Shown here in pieces: positions 8,826 to 20,900 of a stretch of DNA of 64,000 bases (the stretch's first letter is position 1; the number at the start of each line of letters is the position of its first letter). The DNA comes from Aphelocoma coerulescens (taxonomy: Eukaryota; Chordata; Aves; Passeriformes; Corvidae): positions 12,580,001-12,644,000 of the forward strand of contig NC_091017.1 in the NCBI RefSeq assembly GCF_041296385.1. The letters are read 5' to 3'. Made by a program: the position numbers and the translations under genes. The notes under the pieces were generated by a model that had not been told where the DNA came from, searched no databases, and saw nothing but the letters and a program-made list of their open reading frames with translations.

Positions 8826-9075
8826 CCCTTGTCATCCAGAGTGCGGCGGTTTGTTGAAAATCATGGACTCGGAAAGACCAATGCAGCAACTGCTTTTCTC
8901 TCTCCTACTGCCTTTCCCTGAGCGAGAGGTAGATGGATGATGTGGACTTAGTGGAACAGAAAGAGTATGACTGTACTTATAAGGGAGGAAAACCCCCCAC
9001 AGCATACTGTGCTGTGTGCAGTACACGCTCTGAAAAGAGACAAAGCTGAATGCTGCCAGCGGGCTTCGGTTCTCA
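8825..9075 (+). repeat. Strongly degenerate core head
   Basis: An old copy of the core head without the insertion. Recognisable in order are GTTGAAAATCATGGACTCGG (core GTTGAAAGGCTTGGCCAGCG), CCAATGCAGCAACTG (core CATCCAGCAAGTG), CCCTGAGCGAGAGGTAGATGG, GACTTAGTGGAACAGAAAGAG and GTGCTGTGTGCAGT. It is the most diverged head in the block and suggests several rounds of core amplification of different ages. Other copies start at 21,385, 31,481 and 42,809. Confidence 0.65.
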
Positions 9076-10149
9076 GACTGCTTGCATGGGCAGAGCTGCG
9101 GGCTCTTTTAAGGATGGAAACTGGCATCTGTGAGTGTAAAGAATGTGACTTTCCACACAGCTTAGAAGAAAGGTGCATAGCCCCAGTGAGAAGTGTGTAC
9201 GTGAAAGACTGGCAGAAGAAGTCGCAGTCCAGCAAGGCTGGTATCTTTTTCTTTGTGCCAAATAGGCACCTTGGGAACATGAAAGTACTTGATGGTAGCC
9301 AAACTGACAGTGAAGGCACAGAACACCGTCGGGTGTGTGCAGTGTACAGACGCAATGTAAAAGCCCTGAGTACCATTTGACTGCAGTCATAGTGCAAGTT
9401 TGCAACTGTACCATGCAAGGCCAGTGAAAGCTTCCTGTGCGGCCACATTTTCGTATTGGAGCTCGCTAGCTGGAAGTGATTCGGTTTGTCTGCAGTATCC
9501 GCTCGACTGAATGTGATGTGTCACTGGAAAGAAAAGTACAGACCAGCAGTGCGTTTGATATGGTTCAGGGGCTGCAAAGGGAATGTACAGGCCACCTCTG
9601 GGATTTTGGTCTTTGTGCATTCCCATGGCAGCAGTTCCTGGATGTTTTTGTTCTACAGTTTAGGCTCAGTGAGAGAGAAAAAATGCGAGAGCACGCATAG
9701 CAGAGCCACAGGGAGAATTGCTGAGGTATGAGTTGCGTGCTGTTCAGATACTGCCGTACCAAAGGCCTACCTAAACACTGCTGCTGATCTAGCATGTCTT
9801 TCTGTAGCAAGACTTGTTGGTACTGCAAAACAGAAGATGCGTGAGGTCAAATGAATCTGGACAGAAAATTTCAGACGAGCAGCCTATGAGTGCATGATTG
9901 AAACAGTAAATTTAGGTGACAGAATAGATCGTGGCATCGATTTGCGTAGTGTTAATATTCTCTGAAGGGAATGCAAAAAGCCAAGATGTGTTTTCCATTC
10001 TAGCTGTTCCTGACAAAAACTGAGGAATAAAACTTTCGTTCTAGATGGAATGTAACATTCAGTTCCCAGGATTTTGCACTCCAAAGTTCAACAAAAGAGT
10101 TTCCACAAGAATCTTGAGAAGAAGCACAATCACTTCCACCTAGAGCTGG
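9076..10149. other. Mixed spacer of B, no gene recognised
   Basis: About 1.07 kb of intermediate base composition. Short echoes of other parts of B are present: GGCAGCAGTTCCTGGATG at 9,626 matches GGGAGCAGTTCCTGGATG at 7,537, and GGGAATGCAAAAAGCCAAG near 9,968 matches the 212-bp duplicates. Overlapping frames on both strands (for example 8,967-9,380 plus and 8,948-9,448 minus) cannot both be coding, and neither looks like a known family. GGAATAAAAC at 10,023 resembles a polyadenylation signal but has no gene before it. Confidence 0.5.
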
Positions 10150-10432
10150 AAGAGGAAGAGGCAGCGGCACAAGCAAGTGCCCTTGAGCGTCCTCCTTCCG
10201 AATGCTAGAACGTCAATTCAGCAGGCAGGAGTGCAGCAGCCACCCTTCGTCTTGCAAGCCCATACGACGCGCACACCAGCCCGGTGCTCTGCGGCTTCGT
10301 CCTTCGCCTTTTCGAGCACGCCGTACCTTCATTCTCCCGGAGGCGAACAGCGGTCTGCTTCTCGCACGGAACGCTGTGTCGGCAGCCAAGCGCTCCAGTG
10401 CACTGCTTCTGCCCAAACACGCCTGGGCCCTG
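10150..10432 (+). repeat. Core tail copy (start of tail region)
   Basis: Aligns with A bases 846-1,075. Shared strings in order are CGTCAATTCAGCAGGCAGGA, GCTCTGCGGCTTCGT, TTCGCCTTTTCGAGCACG, CCGTACCTTC and CCCGGAGGCG. B4 has one private change, GGACCGCTG near 44,355 where the others have GGAACGCTG. Other copies start at 22,710, 32,806 and 44,134. Confidence 0.85.
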
Positions 10433-10760
10433 CACCTCTCCTTCCCAGCGCTACGTAGCAGCACAATCTGTCCCTCTTGCGATCCCAAGCTAAGCGGAAA
10501 GCTTCTCGGCTACGTCTCCCGCAGAGAGCTGTGCCAGGACAATAAGCTTGCAAGCACTTTGCTCCTGACACTAGTGGCAACAGGGATTCGCACCACCTTC
10601 CAGGAGCAGTCCTCTTGCCTTTTACAAGGTGCAAAAGCGCCCCCTCTGTGGCGGTGCTGTCTGCCCGGTCTTTCTCGGCTCGAAGCACCACGAGGCACAC
10701 AAGACTCTCTCGCAAGGACCGAAATTCCCGATAGGCGTCTCTGCGCTTTCTGCAATGCTG
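10433..10760 (+). repeat. Extended tail element, second of three in B1
   Basis: Partner of 4,456-4,790. It contains CCCAGCGCTACGTAGCAGC, GCGGAAAGCTTCTCGGC, AGAGAGCTGTGCCAGGAC, CTCCTGACACTAGTGG and then the tail motif GTGGCGGTGCTGTCTGCCCG. The third member begins near 11,051 with AGAGAACCGTGCCAGGATG and CCCCTGACACTTGGGG. Other copies start at 22,993, 33,089 and 44,417. Confidence 0.75.
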
Positions 10761-11045
10761 CACGCACAAGCCCGGTGCTCTGAGGCTTCGTTCTTCGCCT
10801 TTCGTTGTCTGGGCAGAAGAGAAGCCGAGCGAGGCCATTGTGCTTTGCCGCTTGTCAGTGTGCTGTGCACGGTTTTTCCGCAGCTCGAGCTAGCGGGAGA
10901 CCCCTTCGGTTTCGCGGCGTCCACACTACCCATGGTAGCTCTCGCTCAGCGAAACTTGAAGGGGAGAAGCACTTGCTGGATGAGTCTTTCAGTGTGCAGG
11001 ACTTTGAAAACACAGCAGCGCAATCGGGGCCACGAGAAGGACCGC
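10755..11045 (-). repeat. Inverted core segment (head and middle on the minus strand)
   Basis: The reverse complement of this stretch aligns with the head and middle of A. It reads CCAGCAAGTGCTTCTCCCC, GCTGAGCGAGAGCTACC, GCGAAACCGAAGGGG, CTAGCTCGAGCTGCGGAAAA and AAAGGCGAAGAACGAAGCC. It has the empty insertion site. It is the only core segment of this length in B that is turned round. A3 starts 250 bp downstream with the same sequence in plus orientation, so single-stranded DNA or RNA could fold here into a hairpin with arms of about 290 bp. Other copies: 23,315-23,605, 33,411-33,701 and 44,739-45,029. Confidence 0.88.
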
Positions 11046-11050
11046 TGAGA

Positions 11051-11294
11051 AGTCGCTCTCGCACAGAGAACCGTGCCAGGATGACGAGCTCGCCCAGCAT
11101 TTGCCCCTGACACTTGGGGAACTCGTAGCTGCCAGTGCCTTCCAGGGGCAGTCTGCTTTCTGTCATAACCTGCATAGGGCCCGTCAGATGGTGGTGCTGT
11201 CTGCCTTCTCCTTCTCGGCCAGAGTGTACTCTGGTGCACACTGCAGTCTGGCAAGGAGCAAAGATCTTCGGTAGACATCTCGCACAGGAGAAAG
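11051..11294 (+). repeat. Extended tail element, third of three; closes B1
   Basis: After the inverted segment the plus orientation resumes with a third extended tail. From about 11,180 it matches the A tail closely (CCGTCAGATGG-G-TGCTGTCTGCC, GAGTGTACTC-GG-GCAC, GGTAGACATCTCGCACAGGA), and it ends at the same base as every A unit, so A3 follows in register. Other copies start at 23,611, 33,707 and 45,035. Confidence 0.85.
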
Positions 11295-12526
11295 TTGCCA
11301 AGAAAGAACCACGTTCTTCATCAGCCCTCTTCATGTCCCGATTGGGGTGCTGCCTTCAAAGCCTTGCACGTTGAAAGACTTCTCCAGCAAGTGCTTCTCC
11401 CCTGGCGCACTTCGCTGAGTGAGAGCTGCATGGGCAGCGTGGACTCAGCGAAACCGAAAGGGTGTCGCTGTAGCTCGAGCTGAGCAAAGAAACCGTGCAC
11501 GGTGCACCGTTGGTGGGTGCAGCATGCACGCGGAAAAGCAGCAAAGTTCACTGCCATCGCTGGCCTTCTCTTCAGTCCAGACCACTTAAGGCAAACAATT
11601 TAGCTGCAGAGCACTGGGCTTGCGTGTGCAGTGCACCAAATTGCCCAAGACCAGCAAGGGCTCGTTCACAAGCAGAGTCGGCTGAGAGCATTCTTGCTTG
11701 CTCCAGAAAGGAAGCCGCAGCTATAGTGCTTCATCCCACAGCGTGGACATAGGCACTTTCCTAGTTGTTCAGCCTTGCAGAGTCCCTGCAACTAGAGCTC
11801 AGCCAGGAGCAGGCGTCAAAGCAGAAGGCTTTCCTAAAGCACGCCTCTCCAACCAGCCTTCGGAAATCGCAAATGACACTGTGGCTCTGTGCCTTTCTTC
11901 TAAGACAGACGCCCACCTTGCTTTCACTCTCGCAGCTCCCTTGGCAGCCTCCAGCAGCTGCTTTCCTGGAGAACGGCCCGAGAAGTAGAAGCCAGGGCTG
12001 GGCTGCACCTTCGCCTTCCGCACGTAAGCGGCACCAGACTCACCGGTGCGCTCTGTTCTTCCCTCCTCCGCTGCATGCTACTACCATCGTGTTCTCGGAA
12101 AGACGGAGACTGAAGGGAAGCGCAAATGCTTCCACAGAGAGCTACAAGAGGAATAAGCAGCAGCAGCACAGGAAAGTGCCGTGGAACTTCCTCCTTCCCA
12201 AGGCTATAACGTCAATTCAGCAGGCAGGAGAGTGGCAGCCACGCTCGTCTTGCAGCCCGTACAACGAGCACGCGAGCCCGGCGCTCCGCGGCTTCGTTCT
12301 TCGCCTTTTCGAGCACGCCGTACCTTCGTTCCCCCGGAGGCGGACGGTCTTCTGCTTCTCGCCCGGAACACTGTGCCCGGCAGTGCAGCGCTTTCTGCGG
12401 CAAGCTGCAAAGCGCCCGTCAGATGGCGATGCTGTCTGCCCGCTCCTCGGCTCGAGTGTACTCCGGCGCACGCTGCCGTCTCGCAAGGAGCAAAGAGCTT
12501 CGGTAGACATCTCGCACAGGAGAAAG
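11295..12526 (+). repeat. A monomer copy A3
   Basis: First of three A units between B1 and B2. It shares CTTCATG and CACGTTG with A1, and has GAAAGT (A at 12,173) instead of the donor-like GTAAGT. Private change: GGAATAAGCAGC near 12,152 where other copies read GGAATAGGCAGC. Confidence 0.97.
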
Positions 12527-13758
12527 TTGCCAAGAAAGAACCACGTTCTTCATCAGCCCTCCTCATGTCCCGATTGAGGTGCTGCCTTCAAAGCCTTGCA
12601 CATTGAAAGACTTCTCCAGCAAGTGCTTCTCCCCTGGCGCACTTCGCTGAGTGAGAGCTGCATGGGCAGCGTGGACTCAGCGAAACCGAAAGGGTGTCGC
12701 TGTAGCTCGAGCTGAGCAAAGAAACCGTGCACGGTGCACCGTTGGTGGGTGCAGCATGCACGCGGAAAAGCAGCAAAGTTCACTGCCATCGCTGGCCTTC
12801 TCTTCAGTCCAGACCACTTAAGGCAAACAATTTAGCTGCAGAGCACTGGGCTTGCGTGTGCAGTGCACCAAATTGCCCAAGACCAGCAAGGGCTCGTTCA
12901 CAAGCAGAGTCGGCTGAGAGCATTCTTGCTTGCTCCAGAAAGGAAGCCGCAGCTATAGTGCTTCATCCCACAGCGTGGACATAGGCACTTTCCTAGTTGT
13001 TCAGCCTTGCAGAGTCCCTGCAACTAGAGCTCAGCCAGGAGCAGGCGTCAAAGCAGAAGGCTTTCCTAAAGCACGCCTCTCCAACCAGCCTTCGGAAATC
13101 GCAAATGACACTGTGGCTCTGTGCCTTTCTTCTAAGACAGACGCCCACCTTGCTTTCACTCTCGCAGCTCCCTTGGCAGCCTCCAGCAGCTGCTTTCCTG
13201 GAGAACGGCCCGAGAAGTAGAAGCCAGGGCTGGGCTGCACCTTCGCCTTCCGCACGTAAGCGGCACCAGACTCACCGGTGCGCTCTGTTCTTCCCTCCTC
13301 CGCTGCATGCTACTACCATCGTGTTCTCGGAAAGACGGAGACTGAAGGGAAGCGCAAATGCTTCCACAGAGAGCTACAAGAGGAATAGGCAGCAGCAGCA
13401 CAGGTAAGTGCCGTGGAACTTCCTCCTTCCCAAGGCTATAACGTCAATTCAGCAGGCAGGAGAGTGGCAGCCACGCTCGTCTTGCAGCCCGTACAACGAG
13501 CACGCGAGCCCGGCGCTCCGCGGCTTCGTTCTTCGCCTTTTCGAGCACGCCGTACCTTCGTTCCCCCGGAGGCGGACGGTCTTCTGCTTCTCGCCCGGAA
13601 CACTGTGCCCGGCAGTGCAGCGCTTTCTGCGGCAAGCTGCAAAGCGCCCGTCAGATGGCGATGCTGTCTGCCCGCTCCTCGGCTCGAGTGTACTCCGGCG
13701 CACGCTGCCGTCTCGCAAGGAGCAAAGAGCTTCGGTAGACATCTCGCACAGGAGAAAG
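12527..13758 (+). repeat. A monomer copy A4
   Basis: Internal unit of the triplet with ATTGAGG near its start and the donor-like CAG/GTAAGT (T at 13,405). It appears identical by eye to A2 over the parts compared, apart from the last bases, where A2 joins a B block and A4 joins another A. Confidence 0.97.
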
Positions 13759-14990
13759 TTGCCAAGAAAGAACCACGTTCTTCATCAGCCCTCCTCATGT
13801 CCCGATTGAGGTGCTGCCTTCAAAGCCTTGCACATTGAAAGACTTCTCCAGCAAGTGCTTCTCCCCTGGCGCACTTCGCTGAGTGAGAGCTGCATGGGCA
13901 GCGTGGACTCAGCGAAACCGAAAGGGTGTCGCTGTAGCTCGAGCTGAGCAAAGAAACCGTGCACGGTGCACCGTTGGTGGGTGCAGCATGCACGCGGAAA
14001 AGCAGCAAAGTTCACTGCCATCGCTGGCCTTCTCTTCAGTCCAGACCACTTAAGGCAAACAATTTAGCTGCAGAGCACTGGGCTTGCGTGTGCAGTGCAC
14101 CAAATTGCCCAAGACCAGCAAGGGCTCGTTCACAAGCAGAGTCGGCTGAGAGCATTCTTGCTTGCTCCAGAAAGGAAGCCGCAGCTATAGTGCTTCATCC
14201 CACAGCGTGGACATAGGCACTTTCCTAGTTGTTCAGCCTTGCAGAGTCCCTGCAACTAGAGCTCAGCCAGGAGCAGGCGTCAAAGCAGAAGGCTTTCCTA
14301 AAGCACGCCTCTCCAACCAGCCTTCGGAAATCGCAAATGACACTGTGGCTCTGTGCCTTTCTTCTAAGACAGACGCCCACCTTGCTTTCACTCTCGCAGC
14401 TCCCTTGGCAGCCTCCAGCAGCTGCTTTCCTGGAGAACGGCCCGAGAAGTAGAAGCCAGGGCTGGGCTGCACCTTCGCCTTCCGCACGTAAGCGGCACCA
14501 GACTCACCGGTGCGCTCTGTTCTTCCCTCCTCCGCTGCATGCTACTACCATCGTGTTCTCGGAAAGACGGAGACTGAAGGGAAGCGCAAATGCTTCCACA
14601 GAGAGCTACAAGAGGAATAGGCAGCAGCAGCACAGGTAAGTGCCGTGGAACTTCCTCCTTCCCAAGGCTATAACGTCAATTCAGCAGGCAGGAGAGTGGC
14701 AGCCACGCTCGTCTTGCAGCCCGTACAACGAGCACGCGAGCCCGGCGCTCCGCGGCTTCGTTCTTCGCCTTTTCGAGCACGCCGTACCTTCGTTCCCCCG
14801 GAGGCGGACGGTCTTCTGCTTCTCGCCCGGAACACTGTGCCCGGCAGTGCAGCGCTTTCTGCGGCAAGCTGCAAAGCGCCCGTCAGATGGCGATGCTGTC
14901 TGCCCGCTCCTCGGCTCGAGTGTACTCCGGCGCACGCTGCCGTCTCGCAAGGAGCAAAGAGCTTCGGTAGACATCTCGCACAGGAGAAAG
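13759..14990 (+). repeat. A monomer copy A5
   Basis: Last unit of the triplet, joining B2 at 14,991. It has ATTGAGG near its start and T at 14,637 (donor-like, stop-making). Its relation to B2 is the same as that of A2 to B1, so the A2-B1 and A5-B2 junctions are copies of one junction. Confidence 0.97.
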
Positions 14991-17900
14991 GTGCCAGGAC
15001 GACACCACATTCCTCCTCACCCCTTCTCGTGGCCCACATTGTGGTGCTGCCTTCAAAGCCGTGCGCATTGAAAGACTCTTCCAGCAAGTGCTTCTCCCCT
15101 GGCACACTTCGCTCAGCGACAGCTACGTGGGCAGCGTGGACTCAGCGAAACTGAAAGGGTGTCCTTGTAGCTCGAGCTTGTTGGAGAGGATGAAAGTTTG
15201 GTAAGAAAGTTTCACAGCTATGTAAGCTTGACAGAAAGATCTCTGAATGTAGAAACTTAGCATGAGGTAGAAATGGAAACGAGTTTTGATAGAGAGTAAA
15301 AGGTGTTTTGCTGAAACACTGATCACTGAATAACTGAGAAGGCAAAGGTTGGAGATTGAGTTGGAAGGAGATGTTTTTTATTAGGACACCGGTATGTGAG
15401 TACAAACAAGCACATGTTTTTCACCAAGTAAATAAGTCTCAAGAAGGCCATAAGGAAATAGAAAACATGTTTTTACCAAAAAGAGAGCTATCGCAGGCAA
15501 ACAAGAAATGTCGATGTAGCAAGAAGAAGAGAGGTCTGAGAATTTTCCACTGTAAGCTTAAATTGTAACATACTTACTCTTGTGATTGGATAAGAATGAC
15601 TATAATATGGTAATGGTAGTAGTCATGATAGGCTACAGGCAAATGTAAAGGTATTGTTGTATGGTGCTTATTGGTTGCTATGTATTGAGATACTCAGCAA
15701 AGAAAAATACATAATGCTTTCTAACTTGAACAGAAAGCGGCTCCAGGTATGCCTACCAGCTGTAGCTGACAGCTGTAGGGCTGGCTCTGGATACCCACTC
15801 CCTGAAATGCTGTAACTTCGCCTATGCAATACACAGCTTTCAAGAGAGCCGCCTGAAGTCCAGACACCCTTCGCGAGCCTTTCTCCTATAGAGCTGTGGA
15901 AAGAAATCGTGCACGCTACACCGAGGGTGCGTGCAGCATGCACGAGCAAAAGCGGCAAAGTTCAGTGCCCTCGCTGGGCTTCCCTTCCGTGCGGATAACG
16001 TGAGGCGAAAAATGAAGCCGCAGAGCACCGGGCTTGCAGGTGCAGTGCACCGAGTTGCAGAAGTCCAGCAGGCTCGTTCACAAGCCAAGCCGGCTGAGGG
16101 AGTCCTCGCGTCTCCAAAAGGGAACGCGGAGCCGTAGCACTTCATCCCACAGCGTGGAGATAGGCACTTTCCTAGTCGTTCAGCCTTGCAGAGTCCCTGC
16201 AGCTAGAGCTCACCCAGGAGCAGGCGTCAAAGCAGAAGGCCCTCCTAAAGCACCCTTTCTCCAAGCAGCCTCCTGAAAGGGCGCATCACAGTGCGGCTCT
16301 GCGCCTTTCTTCTAAGACAGACGCCCGCTATACTTTCGTGCTCGCAGCTCCCTTGGCAGCCTCCAGCAGCTACTCTCCTGGAGAACGGCCGTAGACGTCA
16401 AAGCCAGTGCTGGGCTGCACCTCCGCCCTCCCCAGGTAAGCAACAGCGAACTCACCGGTGCACTCTGTACTTCCCTCCTCCGCTTGCATCCTACATGCAT
16501 TCGTGTTCTCCGAAACTCAGAGACTGAAGGGAAGGGCAATTGCTTCCCCAGATAGCTGCAAGGGCACTAGGCAGCAGCAGCACAAATTTCACATGACCTG
16601 ATGCACTGTAGAGATATTACCCTGTTACCCCTCCTTTCTCCTCGTCCTCGACCAATTGTGGTGGGATGTCGAAAGGCTTGGCCAGCGAAAAGCTCATCCA
16701 GCAAGGGCGTCTCTCTTGACGCATTTCCCTGACCGAGAGCTACACAGATGGTCTGGACACTGTAAAACAGCAAGAAAATAATTCTATGTCCAGCTGAGGA
16801 AAATCCGTGCACAGAAAAATGTAGATGCCTGCAGTAAACAATCTGAAGAGCGGCAAAGCTCCAAGCCATCGCTGCGCTTCAGTCCTGTCCGGACCACAGA
16901 AGGCGAAGAACGAAGCAGCTGGGCACCGGCTTCATGGACTCAGTGGCGCGACTTGCAAACGTCCAGCCAAGAGCTGCTTCAACAAGCAGATTCAGCCGAG
17001 AATGCTCTGCCTGCACTTTCCCTCGCAGCGCTAGGCAGCACCACGTTCTGTTTGCGTGGCAGCCTGATTCTTAACGGAAAGATTCTCAATGCCTGTGTCT
17101 GGCACAGAGAACGGTTTTAGGTCAGCAAGCTCACCCGGCGCTTACCCTCGACGCGTGCAAACCTGTATTTGCACCGCATTCCAGTGGCAGCCCTCTTTCC
17201 TTTCCAGCCGGCACAGCGCCGTCAGATCGCGGTGCTCTCTGCACCTGCCTTCTCGCTTCCAAGTGCCACCGCGCACATTACAGCCTTGCAGGGAGCGAAG
17301 AGGCGGAGAGGCGTCTCGCAAAGAAGAACGTGCCGGGACGAAAAGGTGCTCTTTCCTTTCTCCTCCTCCTTTGCCCGAATGGTGGTGCTGTGTTGAAAGG
17401 CTTGGCCAGCGAAAAGCTCATCCAGCAAGTGTTTCTCTCCTGACGCCTTTCGCTGAGCGAGAGAGCTACACGGACACTTTCGACTCGGGGAAACAGCAAG
17501 AGAATGACTGTACGTCGAGCTGAGGAAAAGCCGTGCACAGCAGCCTGTGGCTGCGTGCAGTGTTCACGCTGAAGAGCGGCAAAGCTCCAAGCCATCGCTG
17601 CGCTTCAGTCCTGTCCGGACCACAGAAGGCGAAGAACGAAGCAGCTGGGCACCGGCTTCATGGGCTCAGTGGAGCGACTTGCAAATGTCCAGCCAAGAGC
17701 TGCTTCAACAAGCAGATTCAGCTGAGAATGCTCTGCCTGCTTCAACAAAGTAAGGCGCAGCCCTTGCACTGCAGCACACTGCCTGGCCAGAAACAGGTTC
17801 TTACACCTTCAGTGCTGCCGAGCCCACGCAGCTTGAGCACACCCAGAAGGACGCGTCCAGAAAGAAGGCGTTCTTCGAGTGCCTTGTCCTTCCTTGTTCT

Positions 17901-20900
17901 GTCTTTCATCTGCACCTGAAACAGTGGGTCTACGTGTTTTCCTTCCCAGGGAAAAGAACTTTCATTCTTGTCCAGGAGTCTATGGCTAAAATGGTGATTG
18001 CATGTCCCATATCCAATACAACCAAGGATTACTCCCGGAGGAAAGCTGCCAGGACAGATGGGTCTTGCTGGCTTTGACCACCCCTGGGCCACCTCTCATA
18101 TTCTCCTGAAACAGTGGGGTACATGAAGGCATTGCCATACCTGATCATCCCTTGCCATGCAGAGCCCAGCCTTGCATTGCCTTACAGACACCTCTGTGTA
18201 CCTCCCTTGCCCTTCCTATGTCTCCATTGCATGGCCTTGTTCACCAATCTCCCACCTTGACTTTCTTACCCCTTGTTTCCTGGTCTTGTCTTGCCTGCTT
18301 CTCCTATGACTCTCTTGGCCTTGCCTAAGTCTCTCTTGCCTTGCTTTGCAAAGCCAACACTTGCCTTGCCCTGCTACCCCTCTTTCCCTCGCCTAGTCTA
18401 CCCACACCTACCCACCTTTGACTGGCCTATCCATCCGATCATCACCTTTTCTGCACCACCCCTCCATGCTCTTGTCTTGCCTTGGCCTGCCTACCCTTCC
18501 CTTGCCTTGCACTGCCTTGCATAACCCTTGCCCTTCTTGACATTTGTGCCCCTTTCCAACATGGCCTTGCTTTCCTTTGCCTACCCCTCCCAATCCCTGC
18601 TTTGCCTACAGATTCCTGGCCTTCTTTTGTCTACCACTCCTTTGCCTTTTGTGGGAACCAACAGCTGGTCTGAAGGCCTCACAGACATTTCCGTTGATAC
18701 AATCATTTTGTACCCGTGAGAATTGCAGAAGCAAGAAGATAAACAACAGAAAGAAGTTGTAACAGCTGCAAAAGGGACGATACTGGCTGATGTTTAGCAA
18801 AGAATGTGTGTACACTATAGACAACCAATAGTATTGTATTATAGCAAAATAATAGTCCATGCACATGTAGCTAAAAAAGTGCATAAGAGAAGATGCATAA
18901 ATAATACAAGTGGTTTTTTGCCATTGCTCGGGGCAGAGAGTGTATGTGTGTCGTGACCGTCTCAACAGCAACAGCCTTGCACTGCCTTTCATAACCAGCC
19001 CCTGCCTCCTGCCTCCTTCCCTGGCCTTCCATGTCTTGTCTTCCTCTCCTTTGATTTAACTTGCTTCTCCTATCTCTCCCTTGCTTGCCTTACTCCACTG
19101 ACCTTTCTGTGTTCTTGCCTTGACTTGCCTAGCTGTTCCTTGCTTCACATTGCTTTGTGTAAGCATTCCCTGTTTTTATTTGCCTACCCCTTTCTTGCCT
19201 GGCCTTTCCTTGCCTAGCCTTTCTTGTCTTTGCCTGCCCTCTGCATCACTGGACTTACCTTCCTATGCCCTGCCTTCCCTACAACTTCTGGGCCTTCTCT
19301 TGCCTCGCACTCATTGGCCCTACTTTGCTGCCTGCTCACTGCTCTTGCTTTGCTTTCCCTAACTTTCCCTTGACTTGACTAGAATTGCCTAAACTTGCTT
19401 TGACTGCATTGCCTTGCCTGCATGGAAGAAAAGGCAAGGCAGGGCAAAGCAAGGAAATCATAGGCAGGGCAGGGCAAGGGAGACATAGGCAAGAGAGACG
19501 TAGCCAAGGAAGGCAAAGCAAGGGTAGGCTAGGAAAAACCAGGCAATGGTACTGAAGGCAACGCAAGGCCAAGTGACTCATAATGCCTTTCCTTGGAATG
19601 CAAAGGTCTGAATCCCAGTGTTGGTGGAGCAGATGATAAGGTCCCATGGGGAAGTAAACTCAACTGAGACATTTCTCTCCTGGCACCTCTTGTGTAGGAG
19701 CAATTCTTAGATATATTCAATATTGGCGGTAGCACGCCAGTTCCTCAGAGAGGATGACAATGCTTTTCCATGGGAAGGAAAGCACCTAGCCCCAGTGTTT
19801 CAGGTGCACATAAGAAGCTGCCTAGTGGAGGTAAAGGGCAGCAGCAACTTTCTGTCCTGGCATATTTGGTGTAGAAGCACTGCCTTGATTTGTACAAGTA
19901 TGGAGTTGCTACGCCCTATTTTCAAGGCAGTCTCCTGAAAAAGTCAATTTTGGCATGTCGTTTCCACTTCTGAAAGGTGGTCTTCTGAACTCTTGGCAGT
20001 AAGCCAAGACAAGCAGCTATGCTCATCCTTGGTGTGCAGCTGATTTAGACACCAGGGCAGGTAATGTCCAGTAACAGTGTTCTGGCACATTGGATGGGAG
20101 CAGTTCCTGGATGTTTTCTATTTTGGAGGAGGAGATCCCAGTTCTTCTGAGATGGGCTCATAGTTTCTCTCTTTGGCAAAGAAAGCAGTTTTGGATCTGC
20201 ATGTAGGGTGTTCTCAGCGAATTAATGGCTTTTCCTCATGGGCAGTTCTGTGGGCTATAGCTGTTGAACTGTTAGAGAAGGAATGAAAAAGCCAAGCTGT
20301 TGAATAAATTTGCATCCTGCTGACTTTAGCAGCCCCTGATAAAATTCTGTTTGCATCCTGACTCTGTGAGACTGAAGGATTATGATGGTACTTAAAGCTG
20401 AGGAGGAAAGTGCACATAGAAGAGCATGTGAATTTAATGGCTCTTCCTAGTAGGCAGTTCTCTGGGCTAGAGCTGTTGAACTGTTAGAGAGGGAATGCAA
20501 GAGCCAAGCTTCTGAGCTCTTTCCCCTGCTACCTTTAAAGTATGAGCATTCCCTGGTGCTCTCCTATTTGGATAATAAGTTAGAGTGGGTTTCACATTCA
20601 CTTTGAAGAATAGAAACAGCGCCATGTGAACCTGTGCCATCAGCTTTCCTTTCCAACTAAATGTTCCTACTTGCAATCTTGCAATTCTTACTTGCAATCA
20701 TGCAGAGCACCGTGCTTGAGGCTGGTGCATTGAAGAAAATTAAATTAGGGCTGTATCAGTACAAAGGAGAGATTGCCATTTGCAAAACCTCGTTTCGCTT
20801 AAGTTAGTAATATTGTAAGTGTTAATTGAGTGGTCATTGGTTGCCTATCACCATCCTGATGCACTAATTTCATCAAGTGTAAATATTGGTCACAAAAGGT

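Larger units (their letters stand above)
2431..11294 (+). repeat. B block copy B1 (8,864 bp composite higher-order block)
   Basis: Composite block between A2 and A3. Order: C-like module with insertion (2,431-4,024), two diverged core copies (4,060-5,192), CTTGCC-rich palindromic region (5,341-7,400), duplicated spacer (7,400-8,160), low-copy segment (8,165-8,825), degenerate head (8,825-9,075), spacer (9,076-10,149), tail copies (10,150-10,760), inverted core (10,755-11,045) and a final tail (11,051-11,294). By eye it differs from B2 at only two positions, near 6,446 and 7,963. The parts are described below. Add 12,560, 22,656 or 33,984 to a B1 coordinate to reach the same base in B2, B3 or B4. 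Confidence 0.97.
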
